Shown here one piece after another: positions 25,119-34,219 of a DNA stretch of 64,000 nucleotides. The stretch covers positions 1 through 64,000 of the forward strand of contig NZ_JHXD01000006.1 of assembly GCF_000687715.1 (NCBI RefSeq), in the 5' to 3' direction. How positions within the stretch are numbered: position 1 is the first letter of the stretch; the number at the start of each line of letters is the position of its first letter. The notes beneath the pieces are model-generated. The model was not told the DNA's origin and searched no databases. It saw only the letters and a list, made by a program, of their open reading frames with translations. A program made the position numbers and the translations under genes. The DNA comes from Xylanibacter ruminicola Ga6B6. Its GTDB lineage: Bacteria > Bacteroidota > Bacteroidia > Bacteroidales > Bacteroidaceae.

Positions 25119-26108
25119 TTATTTTATAGGGGTCCAACCGTCGTTGCGGGCAAAGACGTTGGAGATGGTGATCTTAGCAGCTTCTTTCTTGGTGAGCTGG
25201 CGACTCCATGGAACTCGCTGACTGGTGTTGGCACCGGTACCACGGTTGTTGTACTCTAAGTAACGGGCAGTCTGCTCGCGGTGCTTCTCCCAGTGATGCC
25301 AACCCTCAGGACGGATGTGAGCGCCTAACTCGCAGTTCATGAAGAGCGTGTAGCCATAGTCGCGCCAAGGACGACCTAAGTAAACCTGTGTGGCCTCGGG
25401 GGTAGCTATCAGACGGCAGTTGTTGAAGATGTAGCCGTAGGGCTGATCCTGTGGTGTTGAGGCTGCTGTAACGTATGAGTTGATACGACTCTCGATGGTG
25501 CAACCCTCGAACCAGGCAGTAGAGGGACCGAAGATGAAATCGGTGGTGCCACAGATAAAACAGTCCTTGAAGTACAGACGTGTGCCTGCCACTCCGGTGT
25601 AGACCGTATCCTGATGACCGATGAAACGACAGCCGACAAATACCAGTCGGTCGCCCTCGGTATGCAATGCCACAGCCTGACCTAAACGGGCAGAGTTGTT
25701 CTCGATGGTGATATTCTTCAGGGTGATATCATTGCCCTCAATCTTCAGGGTGTAAGTACGGAACGTGCCCATGGGCTTTCCTGTTTCGGGACGGGCGATG
25801 TTGGCATGATCGTCGTAGGTGATGATGGTCTTCTCGGCATCCTCACCGCAAATCTCGATGTTCTGCAACCACGAAGGGATAATCAGTTTTTCCTTGTATG
25901 TACCGTTCTTGACAAAAATAACCTTGTGGTAATCCATAAACGCACGACATACCTCGATGGCTTCGTCGACGGTGCGGAACTGTCCCGTACCATCGCGAGC
26001 TACTACGATGGTGTCGGGGTTATCGAAATTTTTAGCAGGGCTAGATGTTCTAGCCGAACTAGAGGCAGAAATGGCCATGATGGCCAGTAATAGCAGTAGT
26101 TTTTTCAT
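25119..26108 (-). CDS. Pectinesterase (CE8 family)
   Basis: A 329-residue exported pectin methylesterase, which removes methyl groups from homogalacturonan. It is a right-handed beta-helix with the complete active site: Gln144, Asp167 in GHQDTVY, Asp190 in GTTDFIFG and Arg246 in LGRPWRDYG. The signal peptide is about residues 1-19. The CTAG array (26041-26062) falls at its end and encodes S16-P24. It lies inside an otherwise housekeeping operon, between rel (15 bases) and the tricorn protease (13 bases), and is not part of an obvious polysaccharide utilisation locus: no susC/susD is in the window. Confidence 0.93.
   Translation of the reverse strand: MKKLLLLLAIMAISASSSARTSSPAKNFDNPDTIVVARDGTGQFRTVDEAIEVCRAFMDYHKVIFVKNGTYKEKLIIPSWLQNIEICGEDAEKTIITYDDHANIARPETGKPMGTFRTYTLKIEGNDITLKNITIENNSARLGQAVALHTEGDRLVFVGCRFIGHQDTVYTGVAGTRLYFKDCFICGTTDFIFGPSTAWFEGCTIESRINSYVTAASTPQDQPYGYIFNNCRLIATPEATQVYLGRPWRDYGYTLFMNCELGAHIRPEGWHHWEKHREQTARYLEYNNRGTGANTSQRVPWSRQLTKKEAAKITISNVFARNDGWTPIK
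26041..26062 (-). repeat. CTAG array, 9-base period, inside the pectinesterase gene
   Basis: CTAG at 26041, 26050 and 26059, exactly 9 apart. In frame it reads TCT AGT TCG / GCT AGA ACA / TCT AGC CCT, giving SSS, ART and SSP (residues 16-24), at the signal-peptide junction. The next unit GCT AAA AAT looks like a decayed fourth copy. The phase NCT AGN NNN is the same as in the parC and parvulin arrays. Confidence 0.8.
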
Positions 26109-26123
26109 TGTTTATAAAGTAGT

Positions 26124-28391
26124 TTACATAATTTCGGAAATCTCCTTGAGATCGGGAATCTTCTTGAGGTTCTCCATGATGGCACGTACGTTGTCGCGGT
26201 CGTGTACACGCATTTCGATGGTTCCCTCGAAGATACCTTCTTCGCAGGTGATGAGGATCTTGTGGATGTTCACATTCATCTCCGACGAGATAACCTGTGT
26301 CATCTCGCTCAACATACCCAGACGGTCGATACCGCTGATGCGGATGGTGGCATCGAAGTAGAGCTTCTTGTGCATGTCCCACTTGATGTCGAGGATACGG
26401 TTGCCGTAGCTGGTCTTGAGCTTGGCAGCCACCGGACAGGCACGCTTGTGTATCTCAATCTGATTCTTATTGTTGATATAGCCTAAGGCATCGTCGCCTG
26501 GGATGGGGTGACAGCAGCCCATGAACTTGAACTGGTTGTAGTTCTCCTCTGAGATATATACCGGCTTTTTGCGGTTGAACTTCTCAGGTACCACAAACAG
26601 TTCCTGACGGCTGTGCTCTTCCTTTTTCTTCTTTCCCACAAAGGGTACGAACTTACGCCAGCCGGAATTGCTGTCGGCCTCCTTGTTCTTGCCGTTCAGC
26701 TCATCCACATCTTTCTCGCCTAACAGCACAATTTTTTCGCCCAGGGCCTGGAAGAACTCAGGACGCTTGTTGTACTCGTGGTATTCGGCCAACTTGTCGG
26801 CCAGAGCTACTGTAGGCTCGAAGCCATTCTTCTTCAGGAAGGCATTCAGTATCTCCTCACCCTCGCGCTGTACCTCGCGGTTGTCGCGACGCAGAATGGC
26901 CTGAATCTTGGCTTTGGCCTTGGCGGTAGATACAAAGTTGATCCATGCGGGGTTGACATGCTGCGACTTAGAGGTAAGAATCTCAACCTGGTCGCCACTC
27001 TGTAGCTTGTAACTCAGAGGAACCAGCTTGTGGTTTACCTTGGCACCGATACAATGACTACCTAAGAAAGTGTGGATAGAGAAGGCAAAGTCGAGTGCCG
27101 TGCAGCCAGCGGGCAGGGTGCGGATTTCGCCCTTGGGGGTAAACACGAATATCTCGCTTGCAAAGAGGTTGAGTTTGATGGTGTCGAGGAAGTCCATTGC
27201 ATCGGGCTGTGGGTCGTCCAGAATCTCCTTGATGGTACGCAACCATTCGTTCAGCTCGTTCTCGTCCTCGGTATATTCCTCCTCAACGCCGTCCTTGTAT
27301 TTCCAGTGAGCCGCAAAGCCCTGCTCGGCTATCTCGTCCATGCGGTCGGAACGTATCTGTACCTCAATCCACTGACCGGTCTTCGACATCAGGGTGACGT
27401 GCAGGGCCTGGTAACCGTTGGCCTTAGGCTGCGAGAGCCAATCGCGCAAACGGTCGGGGTGCGACTTGTATATCTTTGAAATAGCAACGTAGATCTTGAA
27501 GCACTCGTTAACCTCGTCGTCGCGGTTGTTAGGCGTGAAAATGATGCGCACGGCCAGGATATCGTAGATTTCCTCGAAGCTAACGTGCTTGTTCTGCATC
27601 TTGTTCCATATAGAGTAAGGTGTTTTTACACGCTCCTTAATCTCGTATTTGATACCCATGCTGTTGAGTGCGTTCTCGATGGGCGAGGTGAACTGTGAGA
27701 ACAGCTCGTCGCGGTCCTCACGGGTCAGCTTCAGTTTCGATTCTATCTTGTTATACTCGTCGGGGTGCTCAAACTTAAAGCTCAGGTTCTCCAGCTCGCT
27801 CTTAATCTTGTTCAATCCCAGACGATTGGCCAACGGCGCATAGATGTAAAGGGTCTCGCCAGCAATCTTGTACTGTTTGTTGGCAGGCTGACTCTCCAGG
27901 GTGCGCATGTTGTGCAAACGGTCGCAGATCTTGATGATAATCACACGGATATCATCACTCATGGTGAGAAGAAGTTTCTTGAAGTTCTCGGCCTGTGCCG
28001 AAGCCTGCTCGCCAAAGATACCGCCACTGATCTTGGTCAGTCCATCCACAATCTGTGCGATCTTGGCACCAAAAATGTTCTCGATGTCCTCTACGGTATA
28101 GTCGGTGTCTTCTACTACATCGTGCAACAGGGCTGCACAGATACTGGTAGAGCCTAAGCCCACTTCGCTGCATGCAATCTGCGCTACGGCGATGGGGTGC
28201 ATGATATATGGCTCGCCCGACAGACGGCGAACACCCTTATGGGCCTGACGTGCAAAGTTGAAGGCCTTTGTGATGAGGTCGACTTTCTTACGATGACGCG
28301 ACGAAATATAATCGTTCAACAGTTGCTGGAACGCCTCATTGATCATCTGATCATCTTTTTCTTCTTGGGTTAATTGTTTTTCTTCTGCCAT
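26124..28391 (-). CDS. rel: RelA/SpoT-family (p)ppGpp synthetase/hydrolase
   Basis: A 755-residue long-form Rel protein that makes and degrades (p)ppGpp, the stringent-response alarmone. The HD hydrolase domain is complete (His51, His65, His90-Asp91 in LLHDVVEDTDYT), so hydrolysis is expected. The synthetase domain follows (YDILAVRIIF, NGYQALHVTLM), then TGS (TALDFAFSIHTFLGSHC), a helical region with a conserved CCHPIPGD, and the C-terminal ACT domain ending LKKIPDLKEISEIM. It is in the parA-parB-DUF5683-mltD operon, as in other Bacteroidales, 36 bases after mltD. Confidence 0.95.
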   Translation of the reverse strand: MAEEKQLTQEEKDDQMINEAFQQLLNDYISSRHRKKVDLITKAFNFARQAHKGVRRLSGEPYIMHPIAVAQIACSEVGLGSTSICAALLHDVVEDTDYTVEDIENIFGAKIAQIVDGLTKISGGIFGEQASAQAENFKKLLLTMSDDIRVIIIKICDRLHNMRTLESQPANKQYKIAGETLYIYAPLANRLGLNKIKSELENLSFKFEHPDEYNKIESKLKLTREDRDELFSQFTSPIENALNSMGIKYEIKERVKTPYSIWNKMQNKHVSFEEIYDILAVRIIFTPNNRDDEVNECFKIYVAISKIYKSHPDRLRDWLSQPKANGYQALHVTLMSKTGQWIEVQIRSDRMDEIAEQGFAAHWKYKDGVEEEYTEDENELNEWLRTIKEILDDPQPDAMDFLDTIKLNLFASEIFVFTPKGEIRTLPAGCTALDFAFSIHTFLGSHCIGAKVNHKLVPLSYKLQSGDQVEILTSKSQHVNPAWINFVSTAKAKAKIQAILRRDNREVQREGEEILNAFLKKNGFEPTVALADKLAEYHEYNKRPEFFQALGEKIVLLGEKDVDELNGKNKEADSNSGWRKFVPFVGKKKKEEHSRQELFVVPEKFNRKKPVYISEENYNQFKFMGCCHPIPGDDALGYINNKNQIEIHKRACPVAAKLKTSYGNRILDIKWDMHKKLYFDATIRISGIDRLGMLSEMTQVISSEMNVNIHKILITCEEGIFEGTIEMRVHDRDNVRAIMENLKKIPDLKEISEIM

Positions 28392-28427
28392 ACCTCTTTT
28401 ACTTCATTTATAAACGTCAAATCTGCT

Positions 28428-29810
28428 TTATCTTACTCGGAGCTTCTTACCAGCTCGGATATTATTGCCACGGAGACCATTGAGTCTTTTCAGTTTTGCA
28501 ACGGTAGTGCCATTACGACGGGCTATCTCGCCCAGTGTCTGACCAGAGCGGACGGTGACGCTGGAACCGCCACGGCGTGAATTGCGACTGGCGCGACTAC
28601 TGCGACCGCGTCGGCTGCTCTTCTTGCTACGATAGGTGGGCTGATCGTCGTTAACCTCGGCTACGGCACGCTTGGTGAGCAACTCGTCGGCACGATAGCT
28701 GTAGATGCTATCCTGCAGGTCGATAAAGCGAGTGACATCGGCCATAGGCAGGCGGATGGCATGCTTCTTGTTGGCGCCAGGCACAATGTCGCGGCGATAT
28801 TCGGGGTTTAACGAACGCAGCATCTCAATATCCAAATCGAGCACGGCGGCCACTTGTTGCAGGTGTACATCGCGATCAACCACCACGGTATCGGTCTGCA
28901 GAGGCAGACGGGTGTTCATGGGGCAGATGTTATGCTCGCAATAGTAGGTCATCGCATAGTTGGCTGCGATGAATGCTGGTACATAACCACGTGTCTCGGC
29001 TGGCAGGTAAGGATACAACTGCCAATAGTCCTTTTCGCCTCCGGCACGGTGAATGGCTTTGTTGATGTTACCAGGACCGCAGTTGTAAGCGGCAATCACC
29101 AGGTTCCAGTCGCCAAACACACGATACAGGTCGCGCAGATAGCGGGCTGCAGCATACGAAGCCTTTACAGGATCGCGGCGCTCATCAACCAGCGAATTTA
29201 CCTCCAGTCCGTACTGCTTACCAGTAGTCAGCATGAACTGCCACAAGCCAGTGGCACCTACACGTGATACGGCTTTGGGATTCAGTGCACTTTCGATAAC
29301 GGGCAGGTACTTGAGTTCCAAGGGAACCTGATAAGCCTCGAGGGCTTCTTCGAAGATGGGGATGTAGAAATTGGCTGCACCCAGCATCAGACTAACCGAG
29401 TGGCGCAGACGACCCATGTAACGGTCGATGAAGCGCTGTACGATATCGTTGTAGGCCATCTCCATGACAGTAGGCATACGGCGAAGTCGTTCAATATACT
29501 CCTCTGGTGTGTAGGTGGGGTTCTCATCCTTCATCTCGCAATCGCCCTTGCTCAGATAAGTCTTGGTCATGTAGAGCTCGAGCAGACTGTCGAGGTTGAA
29601 TGTCATGGCCTCGGGAAACTCGATGAGTTCCTCGTTGCCCTGTTTGTCTCTTACCGAAATCTCATCCTCGATGGGTACGAACAGGCTGTCAACCTCCTCT
29701 TCGTCTTCCTCCTCTTCGGGATCGTCTAAAATAGTCTGTGCCGACAGCGGTGCGCTACTAAAGAGCAGTACCGCAAAACTTAAAATCTTTATGTAATTCT
29801 TTACTATCAT
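28428..29810 (-). CDS. MltD-type lytic transglycosylase with LysM domain
   Basis: A 460-residue periplasmic murein hydrolase. Signal peptide about 1-25 (PLSAQ), then a very acidic segment (DDPEEEEDEEEVD). The transglycosylase domain (about 140-300) has the catalytic Glu173 in VIESALNPKAVSRVGATGLW and the YNCGPGNINKAI motif. A basic Arg/Ser-rich linker near 395-412 (SKKSSRRGRSSRASRNSRRG) leads to one LysM domain at 413-460 (VRSGQTLGEIARRNGTTVAK) for peptidoglycan binding. It cleaves glycan strands to give 1,6-anhydro ends. The neighbours parAB and rel suggest coupling with growth and division. Confidence 0.92.
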   Translation of the reverse strand: MIVKNYIKILSFAVLLFSSAPLSAQTILDDPEEEEDEEEVDSLFVPIEDEISVRDKQGNEELIEFPEAMTFNLDSLLELYMTKTYLSKGDCEMKDENPTYTPEEYIERLRRMPTVMEMAYNDIVQRFIDRYMGRLRHSVSLMLGAANFYIPIFEEALEAYQVPLELKYLPVIESALNPKAVSRVGATGLWQFMLTTGKQYGLEVNSLVDERRDPVKASYAAARYLRDLYRVFGDWNLVIAAYNCGPGNINKAIHRAGGEKDYWQLYPYLPAETRGYVPAFIAANYAMTYYCEHNICPMNTRLPLQTDTVVVDRDVHLQQVAAVLDLDIEMLRSLNPEYRRDIVPGANKKHAIRLPMADVTRFIDLQDSIYSYRADELLTKRAVAEVNDDQPTYRSKKSSRRGRSSRASRNSRRGGSSVTVRSGQTLGEIARRNGTTVAKLKRLNGLRGNNIRAGKKLRVR

Positions 29811-29816
29811 ATGCCA

Positions 29817-30500
29817 TTAAAATTTGATACTACATTGCACACCAACGGCACCGGCGTCGAGCGGATTGCGTGAGGTGTGGGTGTCCAGGATGGTGGGTTC
29901 GATGCTCAGACTCAAGTCCTTGCTGATATCGAATACCGACAACTCGGCATCAACATATGCGTCGATGACTGAAAGGGCGTAGACGCCTACCAGTACAAAG
30001 AAACTCATGTCGCGCCAACGACGGTAGCGGTCCTTACGCTGCTTGAAGAGCTTCTTGTATCGCTCTTCCTGGCCGTTGATGGTGGCACCGTTATGCAGAA
30101 ACTGGTTGTAACTCTGCGTGCCAGGGTCGTTGTCCATGATATCGATATAGGCCTGTGAGTAGTCCTTATACATGGTGTTATTCCAGTTCATGGCGTACAG
30201 ACAACCGATGAAACCGCCGTAAACCAACGGCAATTTCCAGTATTTGCGGTTATAGATCTGTCCGCCGCCAGGTATTACCAGAGCCAGCCACAGCGCGCGT
30301 TTAGGATCGGGGCGCCAAGTGCTCATGTCCTTGAGAGGCTTGGTGGGTATGCGGGCCGAATCGACCAGCAGCGACACCTCGTTATTGATGGCTTGTGACA
30401 ACGAGTCGTGCTCCAATACCACCTCCTCCTGGGCTCGGACGGTACCGAAACCGGTGGCCAGCAGCATGCCAGTTATCAACAGCTTACATCTATTCTTCAT
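29817..30500 (-). CDS. DUF5683 family protein
   Basis: A 227-residue protein with a signal peptide (about 1-23, GTVRAQ) and two to three hydrophobic segments (ALWLALVIPGGGQIYN, KLPLVYGGFIGCLYAMNW, MSFFVLVGVYALSVIDAYVD). It matches DUF5683, found almost always between parB and mltD in Bacteroidota. The function is unknown; a membrane-linked envelope role fits its neighbours. It lies 9 bases after parB and 6 before mltD. Confidence 0.82.
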   Translation of the reverse strand: MKNRCKLLITGMLLATGFGTVRAQEEVVLEHDSLSQAINNEVSLLVDSARIPTKPLKDMSTWRPDPKRALWLALVIPGGGQIYNRKYWKLPLVYGGFIGCLYAMNWNNTMYKDYSQAYIDIMDNDPGTQSYNQFLHNGATINGQEERYKKLFKQRKDRYRRWRDMSFFVLVGVYALSVIDAYVDAELSVFDISKDLSLSIEPTILDTHTSRNPLDAGAVGVQCSIKF

Positions 30501-30509
30501 GTTCTTGTT

Positions 30510-31439
30510 TTACTTCTTCTTCAGTTTGTCGAAGACATTCATGATATACTCCAGCTCATCCTCATTGGCAAAGGAAATGCTGATGCGCCCCTTCGACTGG
30601 GCAGAGCAGGTCATTTGTACTTTTGTTTTGAACAGGTCCGACAGGCGGTCTCTCAGAATGCTGTACTCCAGTGGCAGCTGGTTGGGAGCCACGGTCTTGC
30701 GGGCGTTCTGCAGGGTGTCGCCGTTCTTCACCATCTGCACCATCTCCTCTACCTTACGTACCGAGTAGCCGTTGCGGTGTACGTCCTTAAACAGCTTGAG
30801 CTGTGCCGAAGGACTGTCGAGTGAGAGCAGAGCACGGGCGTGTCCCATATCGATATCGCGATTCTTCAGGGCCATCTGTATCTGTGCGGGCAACTTGAGC
30901 AGACGCATATAGTTGGTAATCGAGGTGCGACTCTTACCCAGGCGCTCCGACATGCGCTCCTGTGTCATACCTGTAGATTCCGACAGTCGCTGGTATGCCA
31001 GTGCTATTTCGATAGCGTTCAAATCCTCGCGCTGAATATTCTCAACCAGAGCCATCTCCATGGTCAGCTTATCGTCGGTGGTCTTAATGTAGGCAGGGAT
31101 AGCTGTAAGACCTGCCAGCTGTGATGCACGCCAACGGCGCTCACCGGCAATAATCTGATAGCGTCCAGAAGGCATCTCACGAACAGTGATGGGGGTGATG
31201 ATGCCAATCTCACGGATACTGGCTGCCAGCTCGTTAAGTGCGTTCTCGTCGAACTCATGTCGTGGCTGGTCTGGGTTAGGTTCAATCAGCTCGATGGCTA
31301 TCTCATTCAGGTTTGATGTACCTTTGGTGTTGATATCGTTAGTATTGATAAGTGCATCGAGCCCCATGCCTCTGCCGGTGCCGATGTTATCGAGTCCGCG
31401 ACCCAGTACGTTGTGATCGTATTTTTTTCTTACTGCCAT
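30510..31439 (-). CDS. parB: Chromosome-partitioning protein ParB
   Basis: A 309-residue ParB. The N-terminal ParB/CTPase domain (about 40-135) has the motifs PNPDQPRHEFDENAL and GERRWRASQLAGL. The helix-turn-helix that binds parS follows (GMTQERMSERLGKSRTSITN), then the C-terminal dimerisation region. It loads on parS DNA near the origin and works with ParA. No confident parS site was found in the window. It is 2 bases downstream of parA. Confidence 0.95.
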   Translation of the reverse strand: MAVRKKYDHNVLGRGLDNIGTGRGMGLDALINTNDINTKGTSNLNEIAIELIEPNPDQPRHEFDENALNELAASIREIGIITPITVREMPSGRYQIIAGERRWRASQLAGLTAIPAYIKTTDDKLTMEMALVENIQREDLNAIEIALAYQRLSESTGMTQERMSERLGKSRTSITNYMRLLKLPAQIQMALKNRDIDMGHARALLSLDSPSAQLKLFKDVHRNGYSVRKVEEMVQMVKNGDTLQNARKTVAPNQLPLEYSILRDRLSDLFKTKVQMTCSAQSKGRISISFANEDELEYIMNVFDKLKKK

Positions 31440-31441
31440 AG

Positions 31442-32209
31442 TTATTTTTTGTTCTTGTAGATGATTTCCTGAGCCAGTGCCAGGTGGTTCTTGGCACCTG
31501 TCGAGTCGGCATCATAGAGAATGACGGGCAGACCATGACTGGGTGCCTCGCTTAATTTAACGTTACGCTGAATAACAGTCTTGAATACCAGCTCCTGGAA
31601 GTGGCGCTTTACCTCATCGTAAATCTGGTTGGCCAAACGCAGACGACTGTCGTACATCGTCAGCAGGAATCCTTCTATCTCGAGCGTTGGGTTCAACTTG
31701 TTCTTGATAATCTTGATGGTGTTCAGCAGCTTGCTGATACCCTCCAGTGCAAAGTACTCGCACTGTACAGGGATAATCACCGAGTTGGCTGCAGTGAGCG
31801 AGTTTACGGTGATGAGACCCAGTGATGGTGAACAGTCGATGAGGATATAGTCGTATTCGTTACGAATAGGCTCAAGCATCTTCTTGATCACTTTCTCACG
31901 ATCGTTCAGATTCAGCATCTCAATCTCGGCACCAACCAGATCGATATGGCTGGGGATGATATCCAGTCCGTCGATATCGGTGGTGTAGATGGCGTCGCGC
32001 ACATCGGCCTTGTTGATGATGCATTCGTATAGTGAACATTCTACATCCTTGATGTCTACACCCAAGCCACTCGAAGCGTTGGCCTGAGGGTCAGCGTCGA
32101 CAACCAGTACCGTTTTTTCCAACGTGGCCAGCGATGCTGCCAGGTTGATGGTAGTGGTGGTTTTGCCTACACCGCCTTTTTGGTTTGCTAAAGCAATAAT
32201 CTTTCCCAT
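31442..32209 (-). CDS. parA: Chromosome-partitioning ATPase ParA (Soj)
   Basis: A 255-residue P-loop ATPase with the deviant Walker A KGGVGKTTTTINLAASLA near residues 10-18, Walker A' DADPQANASSGLG and Walker B DYILIDCSPSLG. It drives origin segregation with ParB. The start at 32209 (MGKIIALANQKGG) is preferred over an in-frame ATG at 32254, because the -7 promoter box lies at 32252-32259 and the extra residues would precede the conserved start. It is first in a seven-gene operon (parA to the tricorn protease). Confidence 0.95.
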   Translation of the reverse strand: MGKIIALANQKGGVGKTTTTINLAASLATLEKTVLVVDADPQANASSGLGVDIKDVECSLYECIINKADVRDAIYTTDIDGLDIIPSHIDLVGAEIEMLNLNDREKVIKKMLEPIRNEYDYILIDCSPSLGLITVNSLTAANSVIIPVQCEYFALEGISKLLNTIKIIKNKLNPTLEIEGFLLTMYDSRLRLANQIYDEVKRHFQELVFKTVIQRNVKLSEAPSHGLPVILYDADSTGAKNHLALAQEIIYKNKK

Positions 32210-32251
32210 TTGATTTTGACTTAATCTTGATAAAAATAAGAAATTTGGCCA

Positions 32252-32259
32252 CAAAGTTA
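32252..32259 (-). promoter_or_regulatory. -7 box (TAACTTTG) of the parA operon
   Basis: TAACTTTG on the minus strand, 43 bases upstream of the chosen parA start. No convincing -33 box. It faces away from the surE promoter. Confidence 0.72.
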
Positions 32260-32302
32260 CTAAAAAATTAAGAATTAATCGTTATGAATTAAGAGATTTT
32301 TG

Positions 32303-32310
32303 TAACTTTG
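32303..32310 (+). promoter_or_regulatory. -7 box (TAACTTTG) of the surE-lpxB operon
   Basis: TAACTTTG, 22 bases before the surE start. The ~43 bases between this box and the parA box are AT-rich and shared by both promoters. Confidence 0.75.
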
Positions 32311-32331
32311 CAGCCAAATCATTGATATTTT

Positions 32332-33099
32332 ATGGAAATTAAACGACCTTTATTGCTCATTTCGAACGATGACGGCTATCAGGCAAAAGGTATTAACTGC
32401 CTGATAGACATGCTGAAGGATATAGCTGATATCATTGTTTGTGCACCTGATGATGCCCGTAGCGGCTACTCGTGCGCCTTTTCGGCTGGTATCCCTTTGC
32501 GCCTGAATCTGCAGCGAAAAGAGGAGGGGGTAGAGGTGTGGAGTTGTAATGGTACCCCCGTGGATTGTGTAAAAATGGCGCTGGCCAATATCTGCAAGCG
32601 TCAACCCGATATGGTGATTGGTGGTATTAATCATGGCGATAACGCTTCGGTCAATACGCACTACAGTGGTACGATGGGTGTTACCATCGAGGGTTGTCTG
32701 AAGTATATCCCATCGGTGGCCTTCTCGCTTTGCGATCTGCATGCCGATGCCGACTTTGAACCGCTTCGACCTTATGTGCGTGAGATTACCCAAAGGGTGC
32801 TGAACGAAGGATTGCCTAAAGGCGTGTGCTTGAACGTGAACTTCCCATTGGTTGAGGCTTATCAGGGCGTTAAGGTTTGTCGTATGGCATTTGGTACGTG
32901 GTATAACGAAACCGAGATGCACCATCATTCACGTGGCTACGACTACTGGTGGATGATTGGTCACTATCGTAATGATGAACCCGATGCTGAGGATACCGAC
33001 AACTGGGCACTGCACCATGGCTATATAGCTATTACGCCTACTCAGATAGACGTGACCGCCTATCAGGCTATGGATCTTGTAAAGGGCTGGAACTTATGA
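32332..33099 (+). CDS. surE: 5'/3'-nucleotidase SurE
   Basis: A 255-residue SurE phosphatase acting on nucleoside monophosphates. The metal site is visible at the N-terminus (LISNDDGYQAKGI) with the family motifs SGYSCAFSAGIPLR, GTPVDCVKMAL and GGINHGDNASVNTHYSGTMG. The length is typical. The stop overlaps the lpxB start by 4 bases, an association seen in many Bacteroidales. Confidence 0.94.
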   Translation: MEIKRPLLLISNDDGYQAKGINCLIDMLKDIADIIVCAPDDARSGYSCAFSAGIPLRLNLQRKEEGVEVWSCNGTPVDCVKMALANICKRQPDMVIGGINHGDNASVNTHYSGTMGVTIEGCLKYIPSVAFSLCDLHADADFEPLRPYVREITQRVLNEGLPKGVCLNVNFPLVEAYQGVKVCRMAFGTWYNETEMHHHSRGYDYWWMIGHYRNDEPDAEDTDNWALHHGYIAITPTQIDVTAYQAMDLVKGWNL

Positions 33100-34199
33100 A
33101 GTATTACCTGATAGTAGGCGAGGCCTCGGGCGATCTGCATGCGTCGCATCTGATGAAAGCATTGAAAGATGTTGACGATGAGGCTGAGTTCCGTTTCTTC
33201 GGTGGCGACCTGATGACGGCCGTGGGTGGTACCCGTGTTCGCCATTATAAGGAACTGGCCTATATGGGTTTTATACCTGTGCTATTGCATCTGCCCACTA
33301 TACTTCGCAACATGAAGATGTGTAAGCAGGATGTGGTGGATTGGCAGCCCGACTGTTTGATATTGGTAGATTATCCAGGTTTTAATCTCAAGATAGCTGA
33401 GTTTGTAAAAAGTCATACAAATATTCCTGTGTATTATTATATCTCGCCCAAGATCTGGGCTTGGAAGGAGTATCGTATTAAGAATATCAAACGTGATGTT
33501 GATCAACTCTTCTCAATCCTGCCTTTCGAGGTGGATTTCTTTGAGAATAAACATCATTATCCCATGCATTACGTAGGTAATCCCACGGCTGATGAGGTCA
33601 AGGAGTTCTTGCAGGCTCAGCCGGAGGCAAAGAAGGAACGGATTATCGCGCTGTTGGCAGGATCGCGTAAACAGGAGATAAAAGATAATCTGCCTGCGAT
33701 GCTTGAGGCTATAAAACCTTATGAAAATGATTACCAAATTGTAGTGGCAGGAGCGCCTGGCATCGAACCTTCGTATTATCAGCAGTTTATGCAAGGTTCG
33801 CAGGCTGATATTGTGTTCGGACAGACGTATGCTTTGCTCGCGAAAGCCCATACAGCCTTGGTGACCAGTGGCACGGCCACGCTTGAGACTTGCCTGTTTG
33901 GCGTGCCACAGGTGGTGTGCTATAAAATACCGATGCCTGCCGTTCTAGGGTTCTTGCGTCGCCATTTCTTAAAGGTAAAATATGTTTCGCTTGTAAATCT
34001 GGTGGCAGGTCGCGAAGTGGTTAAGGAACTGCTCGAAGATTTCTCGGTAGCTAACATCCGTAGCCAACTCGAGAAGATTCTTTCCGGTCCCGATCGTGAA
34101 CGTATGCTCGAGGGGTACCATGAGGTAAAGCAGGCTTTAGGTGATAAGAAAGCCCCCGAGAATGCAGCGCGACTCATTGTTGATACATTAAAAGATTAA
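33096..34199 (+). CDS. lpxB: Lipid-A-disaccharide synthase
   Basis: A 367-residue GT19 glycosyltransferase that joins UDP-2,3-diacylglucosamine to lipid X, making the lipid A disaccharide at the inner membrane. N-terminal GEASGDLHASHLM and the C-terminal donor-site region LVTSGTATLETCLFGVPQVV are clear. Normal length. ATGA overlap with surE; the DUF5020 gene follows after 20 bases. Confidence 0.95.
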   Translation: MKYYLIVGEASGDLHASHLMKALKDVDDEAEFRFFGGDLMTAVGGTRVRHYKELAYMGFIPVLLHLPTILRNMKMCKQDVVDWQPDCLILVDYPGFNLKIAEFVKSHTNIPVYYYISPKIWAWKEYRIKNIKRDVDQLFSILPFEVDFFENKHHYPMHYVGNPTADEVKEFLQAQPEAKKERIIALLAGSRKQEIKDNLPAMLEAIKPYENDYQIVVAGAPGIEPSYYQQFMQGSQADIVFGQTYALLAKAHTALVTSGTATLETCLFGVPQVVCYKIPMPAVLGFLRRHFLKVKYVSLVNLVAGREVVKELLEDFSVANIRSQLEKILSGPDRERMLEGYHEVKQALGDKKAPENAARLIVDTLKD

Positions 34200-34219
34200 A
34201 CATTATATATAATATAATT

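Noticed and set aside
32210..32254. Longer ParA start at 32254
   Set aside because: It coincides with the -7 box and precedes the conserved ParA N-terminus.
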